Of a stretch of 64,000 bases of DNA, positions 8,924 through 18,460 are shown piece after piece (positions within the stretch are counted from its first letter, which is position 1; each line of letters begins with the position of its first letter). A program made the position numbers and the translations under genes. Origin of the DNA: Exiguobacterium acetylicum. GTDB taxonomy: Bacteria; Bacillota; Bacilli; Exiguobacteriales; Exiguobacteriaceae. The stretch covers positions 3,112,681 through 3,176,680 of the forward strand of contig NZ_CP081878.1 of assembly GCF_022170825.1 (NCBI RefSeq), read 5' to 3'. The notes below the pieces were generated by a model. The model saw nothing but the letters and a program-made list of their open reading frames with translations, searched no databases and was not told where the DNA came from.

Positions 8924-9127
8924 AATGGATAAACTTCCCCTCTCAGCTGTTTCATTCGTCCTTGCAAGAAAAAAATACGGAAAAATATATTATCACTTTT
9001 TTCAATCTCATTAAGAATAGATGAACTTTATTTCGAAAGTCAACGAATCCTAAGGGAAACAGGTCTTTCGTCATCAAAACGAAACATTAGGACCACTCCA
9101 TTATTTCTCTAAAATAGAAAAATGTAA

Positions 9128-10042
9128 CTATTCAATCGTTCCAAGATACATGCGCAAGTTTGCTTCGACCAATTTTAAAGCTTTCAACCGTTCTGTCGAC
9201 GTAGGTTCTAACAAGGCACTGAAAAAATGTTCCACTTCGACTGGCTGACCTTTTTCCATATCGCGCAACATCGATGATTTCATCGTATCTTCCATCGCAT
9301 TCATCTGTTTCAGAAGTACCGTTTCTGCATCATCATTAAAGATTGCTCCTTGTTCTTCCATTGCCTGTTTCGCTTCCTTCATGACGTCTACAATCATCTG
9401 ACGCCCGACAGACTCTTGTCGAATCGGACCGATCGCGGAACGAAAGAGCGTCGTCACGCCAGCGAACGTCGAAATGAAGAGGTACTTTTGCCACATGTCA
9501 TCCATGATATGCATCGAGTACGTCATCGGCGCCTTTGTTTTCGCAAAACACGCTGCGATCTCTTTTAGACGGGCTGTTGGCTTACCAGTACGAGAACCAA
9601 ACAATAGTCGATGTGACGGGCTTGTCTGTAAAATGCGTCCTTCCGCATCAAGCGTTGACTCAATGAAACAGAGTCCTCCAAGCACTCGGTCTTCTCCAAA
9701 GACTTCTGTTAACCGTCGAATATGCTGCATCCCGTTCAATAAAGGAATGATATACGTATTAGTCGAGACGAATGGCATAAGATCTTGCAAGACATCATCT
9801 AAGTGATAAGCTTTCGTCGAAAGCAATACGACGTCGAAGACGTGATCTGGTCGCATATCTCGTGTCATTAACTGAGGCGTGATCGTGAAATCTCCATGAG
9901 GACTCGTAATTTGTAGTCCTGTTTTTTGTAGCTGTTCATAACGTTTCGGACGAACGAGGAATGTCACCTGTTCACCTTGTTCAGCAAGACGACCTCCGAA
10001 ATACCCTCCGACTGCCCCTGCACCTACGACTAAAATGTTCAT
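9128..10042 (-). CDS. panE: 2-dehydropantoate 2-reductase (ketopantoate reductase) family
   Basis: 304 residues. The N-terminus has the NADP-binding motif GAGAVGGYFGGRLA (residues 7-20); LLSTKAYHLDDVL and PLLNGMQHI are the next conserved strands; the C-terminal helical domain contains MWQKYLFIS with the catalytic-lysine region and EVEHFFSALL near the end. The enzyme reduces ketopantoate to pantoate in coenzyme A synthesis, although several paralogues in this family act on other 2-keto acids. The ATG follows AAGGAGGAG. It stands alone, not next to panB/panC, so the specific assignment is by family only. It is divergent from the gluconate operon. Confidence 0.8.
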   Translation of the reverse strand: MNILVVGAGAVGGYFGGRLAEQGEQVTFLVRPKRYEQLQKTGLQITSPHGDFTITPQLMTRDMRPDHVFDVVLLSTKAYHLDDVLQDLMPFVSTNTYIIPLLNGMQHIRRLTEVFGEDRVLGGLCFIESTLDAEGRILQTSPSHRLLFGSRTGKPTARLKEIAACFAKTKAPMTYSMHIMDDMWQKYLFISTFAGVTTLFRSAIGPIRQESVGRQMIVDVMKEAKQAMEEQGAIFNDDAETVLLKQMNAMEDTMKSSMLRDMEKGQPVEVEHFFSALLEPTSTERLKALKLVEANLRMYLGTIE

Positions 10043-10153
10043 ATGTACTATCTCCTCCTTACCCGTTCTGTGTGCCGTTTACTCCTTCACCCTAACATAT
10101 TTGGAATCGTTTTCCTGACTTCAGGTTAACGCATTCAGATTTAAGTTAAGCGT

Positions 10154-10196
10154 TTGCATTTTAGAAAAAAACGTATATACTAACTTGTATACAAGT
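10154..10196 (+). promoter_or_regulatory. gnt operon promoter and GntR operator
   Basis: TTGCAT (10154-10159), a 16-base spacer and TATACT (10176-10181) form the promoter. A perfect 14-bp palindrome, ACTTGTATACAAGT (10183-10196), covers the expected transcription start. The Bacillus subtilis gnt operator has the same core, so gluconate-relieved autorepression by GntR is the likely control. Confidence 0.85.
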
Positions 10197-10225
10197 ATAC
10201 TCACTTTAGAAATCAGGTGATTCCA

Positions 10226-10942
10226 TTGTCAGAACTGTTATACCCCTTGAAGTGGTTATCAAAAGCTTCCGCTGGAGATCGTGTTGCGCACGAACTACGG
10301 ATGCGTATCATTTCAGGACGTATTGAAAGCGGTACCATTTTATCCGAAAACAAATTAGCCTCTGACTTTTCCGTCAGTCGATCGCCCGTCCGTGATGCAC
10401 TAAAGGTTCTTGCATCCGAGCAGTTGATTCGTCTAGAACGAATGGGGGCGGTCGTCGTCGGTTTATCCGAGCGTGACATTCAAGAAATCTATGATGTCCG
10501 GCTTCTCATCGAGACGTTCGTCTTTGAGCGACTCGTCAAGATTGAACGATCGGAGCTCGTCCGTGAACTGAGTAAGATTCTCGAAATGATGAAGGTCGCT
10601 ATCAAATATAAGGATGCCGATGAATTCTCTTTCCAAGATGTGCTGTTTCACGAAACGATCATCCGCTCGATTGATCACGGGTATGTCAGTATGATTTGGC
10701 AAAATCTCAAACCGGTCATGGAAAGTTTCATCCTCCTATCGATGCGGGTACGATTCGAGGAAGACATCGAAGACTTCGAACGCATCCTCGCGAACCATGC
10801 CCTGTACATCGAAGCGATCGAGACAGGGGATCGTGAACGGATGGTTGCTTCCTTACATCAGAACTTTGATGACGTCCAGGAAGTCGAAGATCTCTGGAAA
10901 ACGCAACAAATGATGTCGAAAGGAGTCGATTCACATGACTGA
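10226..10942 (+). CDS. gntR: Gluconate operon transcriptional repressor
   Basis: A GntR-family repressor closely matching Bacillus GntR along its length (LLYPLKWLSKASAGDRVAHE near the start, ILEMMKVAIKYKDADEFSFQ later). N-terminal winged helix at about residues 15-80 with DFSVSRSPVRDALKVLASEQ as recognition region, then an FCD ligand domain. The frame opens at GTG 10217, but that codon overlaps the AGGTGA ribosome site; TTG at 10226, 5 bases after it, is the better start (238 residues). The stop overlaps the gntK start by 8 bases. Confidence 0.93.
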   Translation: MSELLYPLKWLSKASAGDRVAHELRMRIISGRIESGTILSENKLASDFSVSRSPVRDALKVLASEQLIRLERMGAVVVGLSERDIQEIYDVRLLIETFVFERLVKIERSELVRELSKILEMMKVAIKYKDADEFSFQDVLFHETIIRSIDHGYVSMIWQNLKPVMESFILLSMRVRFEEDIEDFERILANHALYIEAIETGDRERMVASLHQNFDDVQEVEDLWKTQQMMSKGVDSHD

Positions 10943-12476
10943 ATACATGTTAGGCGTCGATATCGGAACGACGAGTACGAAGGCGGTCTTATTTACGACA
11001 AAAGGAGAGGTCATCGGACAAACGAATGTCGGTTATCCACTCTATACGCCGAACCGTTCAACGGCAGAACAAGATCCGGAAGAAATTTTCGATGCCGTAC
11101 TCGAATCGATCCGCTTAATCACAAAACGTCATCCGAGCATGCCACCGAAGTTTGTCGCATTCAGCAGTGCCATGCACAGTTTGATTGCGATGGACGCACA
11201 ACACCAACCATTAACTGCTTGCATCACCTGGGCGGACAGTCGCAGTGAAGCATGGTCGAACAAAATCAAGGAGCAGTATGGTCTATCGATCTATCACCGG
11301 ACCGGTACGCCGATCCATCCGATGTCACCACTGAGTAAAATCAGTTGGCTCGTCGAAGATCGCCCAGAAATCCATGCCTTGACGAAAAAGTATATCGGGA
11401 TCAAGGAATTCGTTTTCCAACGACTGTTCGGAACATATGTCATCGACCACTCTCTCGCTTCAGCAACCGGTCTCTTCAATATTCATGAATTAGGCTGGGA
11501 TACTGGTGCGTTACACGTCGCGGGAATCGATGCGAGCTATTTATCGGAACCCGTACCGACGACGACGTCATGTACCGGACTGAATGCCGATTATGCACGA
11601 CAAATGGGACTGTCCGTCGATACACCATTTTTAGTCGGTGCCAGTGATGGTGTCCTTTCTAACTTAGGTGTCAACGCGATTCGTAAAGGAGAAATTGCGA
11701 TCACGATCGGAACGAGCGGTGCCATTCGGACGATTATCAATCGTCCGCAGACCGATGAAAAGGGACGGACGTTCTGTTACGCCCTGACCGAGGACCACTG
11801 GGTCATCGGTGGGCCCGTCAATAATGGCGGAATGGTCTTACGATGGATCCGAGACGAACTCGCGTCAGCAGAAGTCGAGACAGCAAAACGCCTTGGCATC
11901 GATCCGTACGCCGTCCTGACGAAGATTGCCGAACGCGTCCGCCCAGGATCCGACGGGTTATTGTTCCACCCTTACTTGTCCGGTGAACGAGCGCCGCTAT
12001 GGAATCCGGATGTCAGCGGTTCGTTCTTCGGTTTGACTCTCTCGCATAAAAAAGAGCATATGATCCGGGCGGCACTGGAAGGCGTCATCTACAATCTCTA
12101 CACCGTCTTCCTCGCCCTGATTGAGTGCATGGACGGTCCCGTGACACGGATTCAGGCAACAGGTGGTTTTGCTCGGTCTGAAGTCTGGCGCCAAATGATG
12201 GCGGACATCTTCGAATCGGAAGTCGTCATTCCGGAAAGTTTCGAAAGTTCATGTCTCGGTGCTTGTATTCTCGGACTGTATGCGACTGGGGAAGTCGATT
12301 CGTTCGAAGTCGTCTCCGAGATGATCGGGGAAACGCATCGCCATGTACCAAATGAAGAAGCGATGCATGAATACCGTCAGCTCTTACCGATTTTCATTAG
12401 CCTGGCGCGGACATTATCTGCAGATCATAAACGAATTGCTGCGTATCAACGGAGCTTGATTCAAGAAGAAAACTAA
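10935..12476 (+). CDS. gntK: Gluconokinase
   Basis: 513 residues, FGGY carbohydrate kinase. The N-terminal domain opens with LGVDIGTTSTKAVLF (phosphate loop), the middle has the ITWADSRSEAW segment and GASDGVLSNLGV, and the C-terminal domain has IGTSGAIR, PYLSGERAPLWNP and ATGGFARSEVWRQMMADI. It phosphorylates gluconate to 6-phosphogluconate in the cytosol. Length and order match Bacillus GntK. The start overlaps gntR by 8 bases; AAAGGAGTCG lies 6-8 bases upstream. Product feeds gntZ two genes downstream. Confidence 0.94.
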   Translation: MTEYMLGVDIGTTSTKAVLFTTKGEVIGQTNVGYPLYTPNRSTAEQDPEEIFDAVLESIRLITKRHPSMPPKFVAFSSAMHSLIAMDAQHQPLTACITWADSRSEAWSNKIKEQYGLSIYHRTGTPIHPMSPLSKISWLVEDRPEIHALTKKYIGIKEFVFQRLFGTYVIDHSLASATGLFNIHELGWDTGALHVAGIDASYLSEPVPTTTSCTGLNADYARQMGLSVDTPFLVGASDGVLSNLGVNAIRKGEIAITIGTSGAIRTIINRPQTDEKGRTFCYALTEDHWVIGGPVNNGGMVLRWIRDELASAEVETAKRLGIDPYAVLTKIAERVRPGSDGLLFHPYLSGERAPLWNPDVSGSFFGLTLSHKKEHMIRAALEGVIYNLYTVFLALIECMDGPVTRIQATGGFARSEVWRQMMADIFESEVVIPESFESSCLGACILGLYATGEVDSFEVVSEMIGETHRHVPNEEAMHEYRQLLPIFISLARTLSADHKRIAAYQRSLIQEEN

Positions 12477-12500
12477 CTTAATCTTTTGGGGGAAGTCATC

Positions 12501-13847
12501 ATGCCTTTAGTCATCGTAGGAATTGGGATCGTTGCGTTGCTCGTTCTCATCATGGGGTTGAAATTAAATACGTTCGTCTCACTCATCATCGTTTCCTTTG
12601 GCGTTGCACTACTGCTCGGCATGCCACTCGATCAGATCGTCAAGACGATCGAAGCTGGTATCGGAGGAACGCTTGGTCACTTGGCACTGATCTTTGGTCT
12701 TGGTGCCATGCTTGGAAAGCTGATCGCTGACGCCGGGGGGGCGCAGCGAATCGCTATGACGCTTGTTGCACGATTCGGGGAAAAGAACATCCAATGGGCG
12801 GTCGTCGTTGCTTCGTTCATCATCGGGATTGCACTCTTCTTCGAAGTCGGACTCGTTCTGTTGATTCCAATCGTCTTTGCGATTTCACGTCAACTTCGTG
12901 TCTCGATCTTATATCTTGGGATTCCGATGGTCGCTGCCCTATCCGTCACGCACGGATTCTTACCACCTCACCCAGGTCCGACTGTCATCGCTGGTGAGTA
13001 TAAAGCAAATATCGGGGAAGTCTTATTGTATGGTTTCATCGTTGCTGTTCCGACCGTCATCATCGCCGGGCCAATTTTTACGAAAATCGCAAAACGACTC
13101 GTACCTGAATCGTTTACACGGACAGGAAACATCGCGTCACTCGGGGAACAAAAAGAATTTGATTTAGAAGAGACACCAGGCTTCGGTATCAGTGTCTTCA
13201 CTGCGATGCTACCGGTCCTCTTGATGTCGATCGCAACAATCTTCACACTCTTACAAGAGACACTCGGTTGGGGTGAAAACAGTGTCATCTCGGCGATTGA
13301 ATTCATCGGGAACGCTTCAACGGCGATGCTGATTTCACTACTCGTCGCGGTCTACACGATGGGAATTGCCCGCAAGATCCCGATGCAATCGGTCATGGAA
13401 TCCTGTACGACAGCGATCGCCCAAATCGGGATGATGCTGTTGATCATTGGTGGTGGCGGTGCCTTCAAGCAAGTCTTGATTGACGGTGGTGTTGGGAAAT
13501 ACGTCGCCCAATTATTTGAGGGATCGGCGTTATCTCCGATTCTACTCGCTTGGTTGATCGCTGCAATTCTCCGGATCTCACTCGGTTCCGCAACAGTCGC
13601 TGCCTTATCGACAGCAGGTCTCGTCATTCCGTTACTTGAGCAATCCGACGTCAACTTAGCACTCGTCGTTCTCGCGACTGGTGCAGGTAGTCTGATCGCT
13701 TCACACGTCAACGATGCTGGTTTCTGGATGTTTAAAGAGTATTTCGGATTATCATTAAAAGAAACGTTTGCGACATGGACTGTGCTTGAGACGATCATTT
13801 CCGTTTGTGGACTTGGTTTCGTTCTTCTCCTCAGCCTCGTCGTCTAA
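12501..13847 (+). CDS. gntP: Gluconate:H+ symporter
   Basis: 448 residues from the ATG at 12501, the exact length of Bacillus GntP. An in-frame TTG at 12486 exists, but GGGGGAAG at 12488-12495 is the ribosome site for 12501. GntP-family permease with about 12-14 membrane helices; typical segments are EAGIGGTLGHLALIFGLGAM, ALSVTHGFLPPHPGPT with the family signature, and GAGSLIASHVNDAGFWMFKE near the C-terminus. It imports gluconate across the membrane as substrate for gntK. Confidence 0.94.
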   Translation: MPLVIVGIGIVALLVLIMGLKLNTFVSLIIVSFGVALLLGMPLDQIVKTIEAGIGGTLGHLALIFGLGAMLGKLIADAGGAQRIAMTLVARFGEKNIQWAVVVASFIIGIALFFEVGLVLLIPIVFAISRQLRVSILYLGIPMVAALSVTHGFLPPHPGPTVIAGEYKANIGEVLLYGFIVAVPTVIIAGPIFTKIAKRLVPESFTRTGNIASLGEQKEFDLEETPGFGISVFTAMLPVLLMSIATIFTLLQETLGWGENSVISAIEFIGNASTAMLISLLVAVYTMGIARKIPMQSVMESCTTAIAQIGMMLLIIGGGGAFKQVLIDGGVGKYVAQLFEGSALSPILLAWLIAAILRISLGSATVAALSTAGLVIPLLEQSDVNLALVVLATGAGSLIASHVNDAGFWMFKEYFGLSLKETFATWTVLETIISVCGLGFVLLLSLVV

Positions 13848-13867
13848 AAAAAGGAGTCGTTCTACTT

Positions 13868-15268
13868 ATGCAACATTCTATCGGAGTCATCGGTCTTGGT
13901 GTCATGGGCCGCAACTTAGCACTGAATATGGCGAGTCATCAAGAAGAAGTCGCCATCTATAACTACACACGTGATTTAACAGATGATCTCGTCGCACATG
14001 ATGAAGGATTACCACTCCATCCGTACTACGATATCGAAGCATTCGTTCAGTCACTCGCTCGCCCGCGTAAAATCTTCATGATGGTTACGGCTGGTAGCGC
14101 GATTGATTCGGTCATCGAATCGTTACTTCCGCATCTTGAAGCAGGCGATATCATCATGGATGGTGGGAACTCGCACTTCCTCGATACAGAGCGCCGTTTT
14201 GATGAACTACAACGCCACGGGATTGAATACATCGGCGTCGGTGTATCGGGTGGAGAAGTCGGCGCACGGACCGGCCCTGCGATCATGCCGGGTGGATCAA
14301 AAGAAGCGTACGACCATGTCGCACCGATCTTGACGAAAATCGCCGCTCACGTCGAAGGCGATCCATGTTGTGTCTATATCGGTCCTAAAGGTGCCGGTCA
14401 CTTCGTCAAGATGGTTCATAACGGCATTGAATACGCCGACATGCAACTGATCGCAGAAGCGTACAGTTTCCTTCGATTCCGTCTCGGACTTGATGTCACG
14501 GAAGTTGCAGACATCTTTGCTGAGTGGAACGCAGGCGAACTGAAAAGTTACCTGATCGAGATTACAGCAGATATCCTCCGGAAAACGGATGACGAAACAG
14601 GACAACCGTTGATCGATGTCATTCTCGATCAAGCCGGTCAAAAAGGAACAGGAAAATGGACGAGCCTGCAAGCCATTGATAATGGGATCGCCTCTTCTAT
14701 CATTACGGAAGCCTTGTTCGCGCGTTACCTCTCGGCTGTTAAAGAAGAACGCGTCGCAGCGTCTGCTGTCTTGAAGGGACCAGAAGACTTGTCATCGCTT
14801 GAGCGAGACGCGTGGGTCGAACGGATTCGTCAAGCGCTTTATATGGGGAAAGTCGCAGCTTACGCGCAAGGCTTTACCCAGTACCGGACATCGTCTGAAT
14901 TGTATGACTGGAATCTACGGCTTGAAGAGATTGCCTTGATTTTCCGCGGCGGATGTATCATCCGGGCCGACTTCTTGAACGTCATCAGTGACGCGTTTAA
15001 AAATGATGCGAATCTCTCGAACTTGATGCTTGCACCGTTCTTCGCTGAGAAAGTACAGGCGTATCAAGAATCGTTACGCCATGTTGTTGCTGAGGGTGCT
15101 CTGTCTGGTTTCGCCCTACCATGTCTATCAACGTCGTTGACGTATTATGATAGCTACCGGACAGCAAATTCGAATGCCAACATGCTGCAAGCGCAACGCG
15201 ATTATTTCGGAGCTCACACGTATGCTCGAACAGACCGCGAAGGCATCTTCCATACAGACTGGCAATAA
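13868..15268 (+). CDS. gntZ: 6-phosphogluconate dehydrogenase, decarboxylating
   Basis: 466 residues from the ATG at 13868, which follows AAAGGAG by 13 bases; a longer open frame from 13805 runs inside gntP and lacks homology. Rossmann domain with GLGVMGRNLALNMASH at the N-terminus, the substrate-binding DGGNSHF, SGGEVGARTGPAIMPGG, the catalytic HFVKMVHNGIEYADMQLI (Lys and Asn of the active site) and QKGTGKWTS. It oxidises 6-phosphogluconate to ribulose 5-phosphate and CO2 with NAD(P)+. Last gene of the gntRKPZ operon, the same order as in Bacillus subtilis. Confidence 0.93.
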   Translation: MQHSIGVIGLGVMGRNLALNMASHQEEVAIYNYTRDLTDDLVAHDEGLPLHPYYDIEAFVQSLARPRKIFMMVTAGSAIDSVIESLLPHLEAGDIIMDGGNSHFLDTERRFDELQRHGIEYIGVGVSGGEVGARTGPAIMPGGSKEAYDHVAPILTKIAAHVEGDPCCVYIGPKGAGHFVKMVHNGIEYADMQLIAEAYSFLRFRLGLDVTEVADIFAEWNAGELKSYLIEITADILRKTDDETGQPLIDVILDQAGQKGTGKWTSLQAIDNGIASSIITEALFARYLSAVKEERVAASAVLKGPEDLSSLERDAWVERIRQALYMGKVAAYAQGFTQYRTSSELYDWNLRLEEIALIFRGGCIIRADFLNVISDAFKNDANLSNLMLAPFFAEKVQAYQESLRHVVAEGALSGFALPCLSTSLTYYDSYRTANSNANMLQAQRDYFGAHTYARTDREGIFHTDWQ

Positions 15269-15277
15269 GGAATACAG

Positions 15278-15327
15278 ATCCCGACTCCTGTTTCATTTAG
15301 GTGTCGGGATTTCTTTTTTTGTTCACA
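15278..15327 (+). terminator. Terminator of the gnt operon
   Basis: ATCCCGAC pairs with GTCGGGAT across a loop of about 24 bases and is followed by TTTCTTTTTTT. Confidence 0.75.
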
Positions 15328-15401
15328 CAATCTTTCTTGAAATAAGAATTTACCGATTATACCTTGACAAAAGTGTTGGTCTATATGAAATTAGTATTAG
15401 A

Positions 15402-15416
15402 TTAGAATTATTCTAG
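15402..15416. promoter_or_regulatory. PerR-like box upstream of ahpC
   Basis: TTAGAAT-T-ATTCTAG is a 7-1-7 inverted repeat matching the Bacillus PerR consensus (TTATAATNATTATAA) at 11 of 14 arm positions. It lies 74 bases before the ahpC start. A TTGACA hexamer at 15364-15369 precedes it, but no well-spaced -10 hexamer is clear. PerR would derepress ahpCF on peroxide stress. Confidence 0.65.
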
Positions 15417-15489
15417 TGTGATAAATACAGATTGCCTGTATGCACTAGAACAGATTCTAAATATAGAACCCTTGAGGAGGATTTTTATC

Positions 15490-16053
15490 ATGTCTTTAAT
15501 CGGAAGTGAAGTAAAACCATTCAGCGCATCAGCATTCCACAATGGAGAATTCGTCGACCTAACGGATGCCAACCTTCGCGGTAAATGGAGTGTCGTATGT
15601 TTCTACCCTGCAGACTTTACATTCGTTTGCCCGACAGAACTCGAAGATCTTCAAAACCAATACGAAGCACTTAAAGCGCTTGACGTTGAAGTTTACTCTG
15701 TTTCAACAGATACGCATTTCACACATAAAGCATGGCACGAAACGTCAGAAACAATCGGTAAAATCGAGTACGTCATGATCGGTGACCCATCACACGTCAT
15801 CTCACGTAACTTCGAAGTCTTGAACGAACAAGATGGTCTTGCTGATCGCGGTACGTTCATCATCGATCCAGACGGCGTCATCCAAACAGTTGAGATCAAC
15901 GCAGGCGGTATCGGTCGTGATGCGAGCACGCTCGTCAACAAAATCAAAGCAGCACAATATGTACGTAACAATCCAGGCGAAGTCTGCCCAGCGAAATGGG
16001 AAGAAGGCTCTGCAACACTCACACCAAGCCTTGACCTCGTCGGAAAAATTTAA
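15490..16053 (+). CDS. ahpC: Alkyl hydroperoxide reductase subunit C (peroxiredoxin)
   Basis: 187 residues from the ATG at 15490, preceded by GAGGAGG; the open frame starting at 15418 runs through untranslated leader. Typical 2-Cys AhpC-class peroxiredoxin: peroxidatic Cys47 in [12 protein letters not shown], resolving Cys166 in [11 protein letters not shown], and the ring-forming C-terminus. It reduces hydrogen peroxide, organic peroxides and peroxynitrite in the cytosol and is recharged by AhpF, encoded 14 bases downstream. Length is identical to Bacillus AhpC. Confidence 0.97.
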   Translation: MSLIGSEVKPFSASAFHNGEFVDLTDANLRGKWSVVCFYPADFTFVCPTELEDLQNQYEALKALDVEVYSVSTDTHFTHKAWHETSETIGKIEYVMIGDPSHVISRNFEVLNEQDGLADRGTFIIDPDGVIQTVEINAGGIGRDASTLVNKIKAAQYVRNNPGEVCPAKWEEGSATLTPSLDLVGKI

Positions 16054-16067
16054 GGAGCGGATTCGCG

Positions 16068-17597
16068 ATGGCTTTAGCACCAGACATTAAAGCACAACTC
16101 GCGCAGTACCTCGAGCTTCTCGAAGGCGATCTCGTCCTAGCCGTTAGCGCTGGGACAGACGCCGTCTCGCTTGAGATGAGCGCACTCGTCGAAGAGATCG
16201 CAAGCATGACACCACGCATCTCCGTCGAGCAGGCAAGTCTTCCCCGGACACCAAGTTTCACAGTCAACCGTGTCGGTGAAACAAGCGGCATCACGTTCGC
16301 GGGAATTCCACTCGGTCATGAGTTCACGTCCCTCGTTCTCGCCCTGCTACAAGTCAGCGGTCGAGCACCGAAGGTCGATGCGGACGTCATCAAGCAGATT
16401 CAAGGCATTCAAGAAACGTACCACTTCGAGTCGTACATCAGCTTGAGCTGCCACAACTGCCCGGATGTCGTACAAGCGTTGAACGTCATGAGCGTCCTCA
16501 ACCCGAACATCAGTCACACGATGATTGATGGTGCGGCATTTAAAACAGAAGTCGAACAAAAAGAGATCATGGCTGTTCCGACAGTCTTCGTCAACGGCGA
16601 AGCATTCGGTAACGGACGGATGTCACTCGAAGAAATCCTTGCGAAGCTTGGCACAGGTGCCGATGCTGCTGATTTCGCTGACAAAGATCCATACGACGTT
16701 CTCGTCGTCGGTGGTGGTCCTGCTGGATCGAGTGCTGCGATTTATGCAGCCCGTAAAGGGATCCGGACAGGAATCGTCGCAGAACGCTTCGGTGGACAAG
16801 TCATGGATACGATGAGCATCGAGAACTTCATCAGCATGAAATACACGGAAGGACCAAAACTCGTCGCAAGTCTTGAGGAGCACGTTAAGGAATATGGCAT
16901 CGACGTCATGAACCTACAACGGGCAACTCGCCTTGAGAAGAAGGACCTTCTTGAGCTTGAGCTTGAGAATGGTGCTGTCTTGAAGACGAAGAGTTTGATC
17001 CTTTCAACAGGTGCACGCTGGCGTAACGTCGGTGTTCCAGGCGAACTCGAATTCAAGAATAAAGGCGTCGCCTACTGCCCACACTGTGACGGTCCATTGT
17101 TTGAAGGAAAACGTGTCGCAGTTATCGGTGGCGGAAACTCAGGGATCGAAGCAGCCATCGATCTCGCGGGAATCGTCAAGCACGTCACGGTCCTTGAATT
17201 CGCACCGGAACTAAAAGCGGATGCTGTTCTTCAAGAACGCCTCGCTTCCCTTCCGAATGTCACGGTCGTCGTCAACGCACAGACGAAGGAAATCACAGGA
17301 ACGGATAAAGTGAACGGCATCACGTACATTGAGCGCGAAACGAACGTCGAACGTCACGTTGAGCTCGAAGGTGTCTTCGTCCAAATCGGTCTCGTACCGA
17401 ACACGGACTGGCTCGGTGAAACAGTGAGCCGTAACAAGTTCGGTGAAGTCCAAGTCGATCGCCACGGCGCAACGAACGTACCAGGAGTTTTCGCTGCAGG
17501 AGACTGCACGGATAGCGCGTATAAACAGATCATCATCTCGATGGGATCTGGTGCAACAGCTGCACTGGGTGCTTTCGACCACTTGATTCGGAATTAA
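16068..17597 (+). CDS. ahpF: Alkyl hydroperoxide reductase subunit F
   Basis: 509 residues. Residues 1-200 form the double-thioredoxin domain with the redox pair Cys128-Cys131 (SCHNCPDVV); residues from about 210 form a thioredoxin-reductase-like flavoprotein with FAD motif VGGGPAGSSAAIYAARKG (214-231), redox pair Cys337-Cys340 (YCPHCDG), the second dinucleotide motif VIGGGNSGIEAAIDLAG, and GVFAAGDCTD near the end. Electrons pass from NADH through FAD to AhpC. An AAGGAGCG site precedes the ATG. Cotranscribed with ahpC. Confidence 0.97.
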   Translation: MALAPDIKAQLAQYLELLEGDLVLAVSAGTDAVSLEMSALVEEIASMTPRISVEQASLPRTPSFTVNRVGETSGITFAGIPLGHEFTSLVLALLQVSGRAPKVDADVIKQIQGIQETYHFESYISLSCHNCPDVVQALNVMSVLNPNISHTMIDGAAFKTEVEQKEIMAVPTVFVNGEAFGNGRMSLEEILAKLGTGADAADFADKDPYDVLVVGGGPAGSSAAIYAARKGIRTGIVAERFGGQVMDTMSIENFISMKYTEGPKLVASLEEHVKEYGIDVMNLQRATRLEKKDLLELELENGAVLKTKSLILSTGARWRNVGVPGELEFKNKGVAYCPHCDGPLFEGKRVAVIGGGNSGIEAAIDLAGIVKHVTVLEFAPELKADAVLQERLASLPNVTVVVNAQTKEITGTDKVNGITYIERETNVERHVELEGVFVQIGLVPNTDWLGETVSRNKFGEVQVDRHGATNVPGVFAAGDCTDSAYKQIIISMGSGATAALGAFDHLIRN

Positions 17598-17600
17598 TAC

Positions 17601-17636
17601 AAAAGAGCGAAACTCGCCTGAGTTTCGCTCTTTTTC
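17601..17636. terminator. Terminator after ahpF (bidirectional)
   Basis: AAAAGAGCGAAACTC and GAGTTTCGCTCTTTTT form a near-perfect stem with a short loop. It also stands before the stop of the reverse-strand gene at 17641. Confidence 0.85.
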
Positions 17637-17640
17637 TATT

Positions 17641-18210
17641 TCAATAGTAGATTTCACCGTACCATGAACAATGATATTCTTTTGTGATGTGGTGTTTTGT
17701 TAAGATGCCTTGCTTTGCATATGTACCACTGACTGTCACGATCATCGTTTGCCCTGCATCGATTGGATTACCAGAGAATCCGGTTTGCGTCCACTTTCCG
17801 TCATCGATCGCAAGAGACGTCATCGAAAAGACATCGGATAATCGTTGTCGTTTACTCTGTTTCAAGAATTCTGTCTCGAAATTCCCGCTAATTCTGACTT
17901 CGTTTTCGCGTTCCGTTCGTTCGAGTGTCCGTTCACTATCCCACTCTAGACTCGTTTGGACATGCAATGGCTTCAACCGTTCGAGTGCCCGTTCCTGAAA
18001 ACGTTTCGGCGAGACCCAGTCCTTGTCTGAAAAACGATCTGCTGCAAGTAACGTCATATCTGCATTTTCATGCGTCCGATTTATTTTCTGTACGATTTTC
18101 TCGTATGCTACGTAATAACGCTGATGTTGTGTCGTCTGATCCTTTGCCTCCGTTGTAACTGGTAACAATGAAGCAAGTATGACAACGGCTGTTGCGATCT
18201 GATATTTCAT
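17641..18210 (-). CDS. Hypothetical secreted protein
   Basis: 189 residues from the ATG at 18210; the frame is open to 18300, but GAAGGGGAAG before 18210 and a signal peptide beginning there (KYQIATAVVILASLLPVTTEA, cleavage after TEA) decide the start. The mature part is highly charged, with a helical arginine- and glutamate-rich region (about 75-125) and a beta-rich C-terminus (GQTMIVTVSGTYAKQGI) ending in HCSWYGEIYY. I recognise no family. It has one cysteine, so no internal disulfide is possible. Monocistronic, convergent with ahpF. Confidence 0.6.
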   Translation of the reverse strand: MKYQIATAVVILASLLPVTTEAKDQTTQHQRYYVAYEKIVQKINRTHENADMTLLAADRFSDKDWVSPKRFQERALERLKPLHVQTSLEWDSERTLERTERENEVRISGNFETEFLKQSKRQRLSDVFSMTSLAIDDGKWTQTGFSGNPIDAGQTMIVTVSGTYAKQGILTKHHITKEYHCSWYGEIYY

Positions 18211-18385
18211 TGACTTCCCCTTCCCTTCTCCGTTCATTGTATGAAAAAAATGAAGGGTACATTCGAAAAGAGCGACTGTTTTAGAGATTTTTTCATTCAA
18301 GATTATATGAATAGATTAAACTCTTCTGGAATTAAGAACGAATGACGATGCTTCAGTCAATCTGACCCCTATAAATAATTCAAAG

Positions 18386-18443
18386 TTGACACTTTTGACT
18401 AGTCCAGTCATCTGATAGATTGAAGATATCTTAAAATCTATCA
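18386..18443 (+). promoter_or_regulatory. Promoter region with 31-base dyad before the ECF S component
   Basis: TTGACA at 18386-18391 is followed by a long dyad at 18413-18443: TGATAGATT pairs with AATCTATCA, and the interior AAGATATCTT is itself palindromic. The dyad sits where a -10 region or the start of transcription would be, as expected for an operator. The regulator is unknown; no riboswitch fold is visible. Confidence 0.45.
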
Positions 18444-18460
18444 TAAAGAAGGTTAGTCAC

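Noticed and set aside
9040..9095. Nested inverted repeat (TCCTAA/TTAGGA with TTTCGT/ACGAAA inside) downstream of panE
   Set aside because: Stems are short, there is no clear T-run, and it matches no RNA family that I recognise.
10102..10158. Two cre-like sequences (TGGAATCGTTTTCC at 10102 and GTTAAGCGTTTGCA at 10145) upstream of the gnt promoter
   Set aside because: They carry two and three mismatches to the CcpA consensus and are not symmetric; catabolite control of gnt is plausible but the sites are too weak to call.
13805..13867. N-terminal extension of gntZ
   Set aside because: It overlaps the gntP coding end in another frame; AAAGGAG and the family start support 13868.
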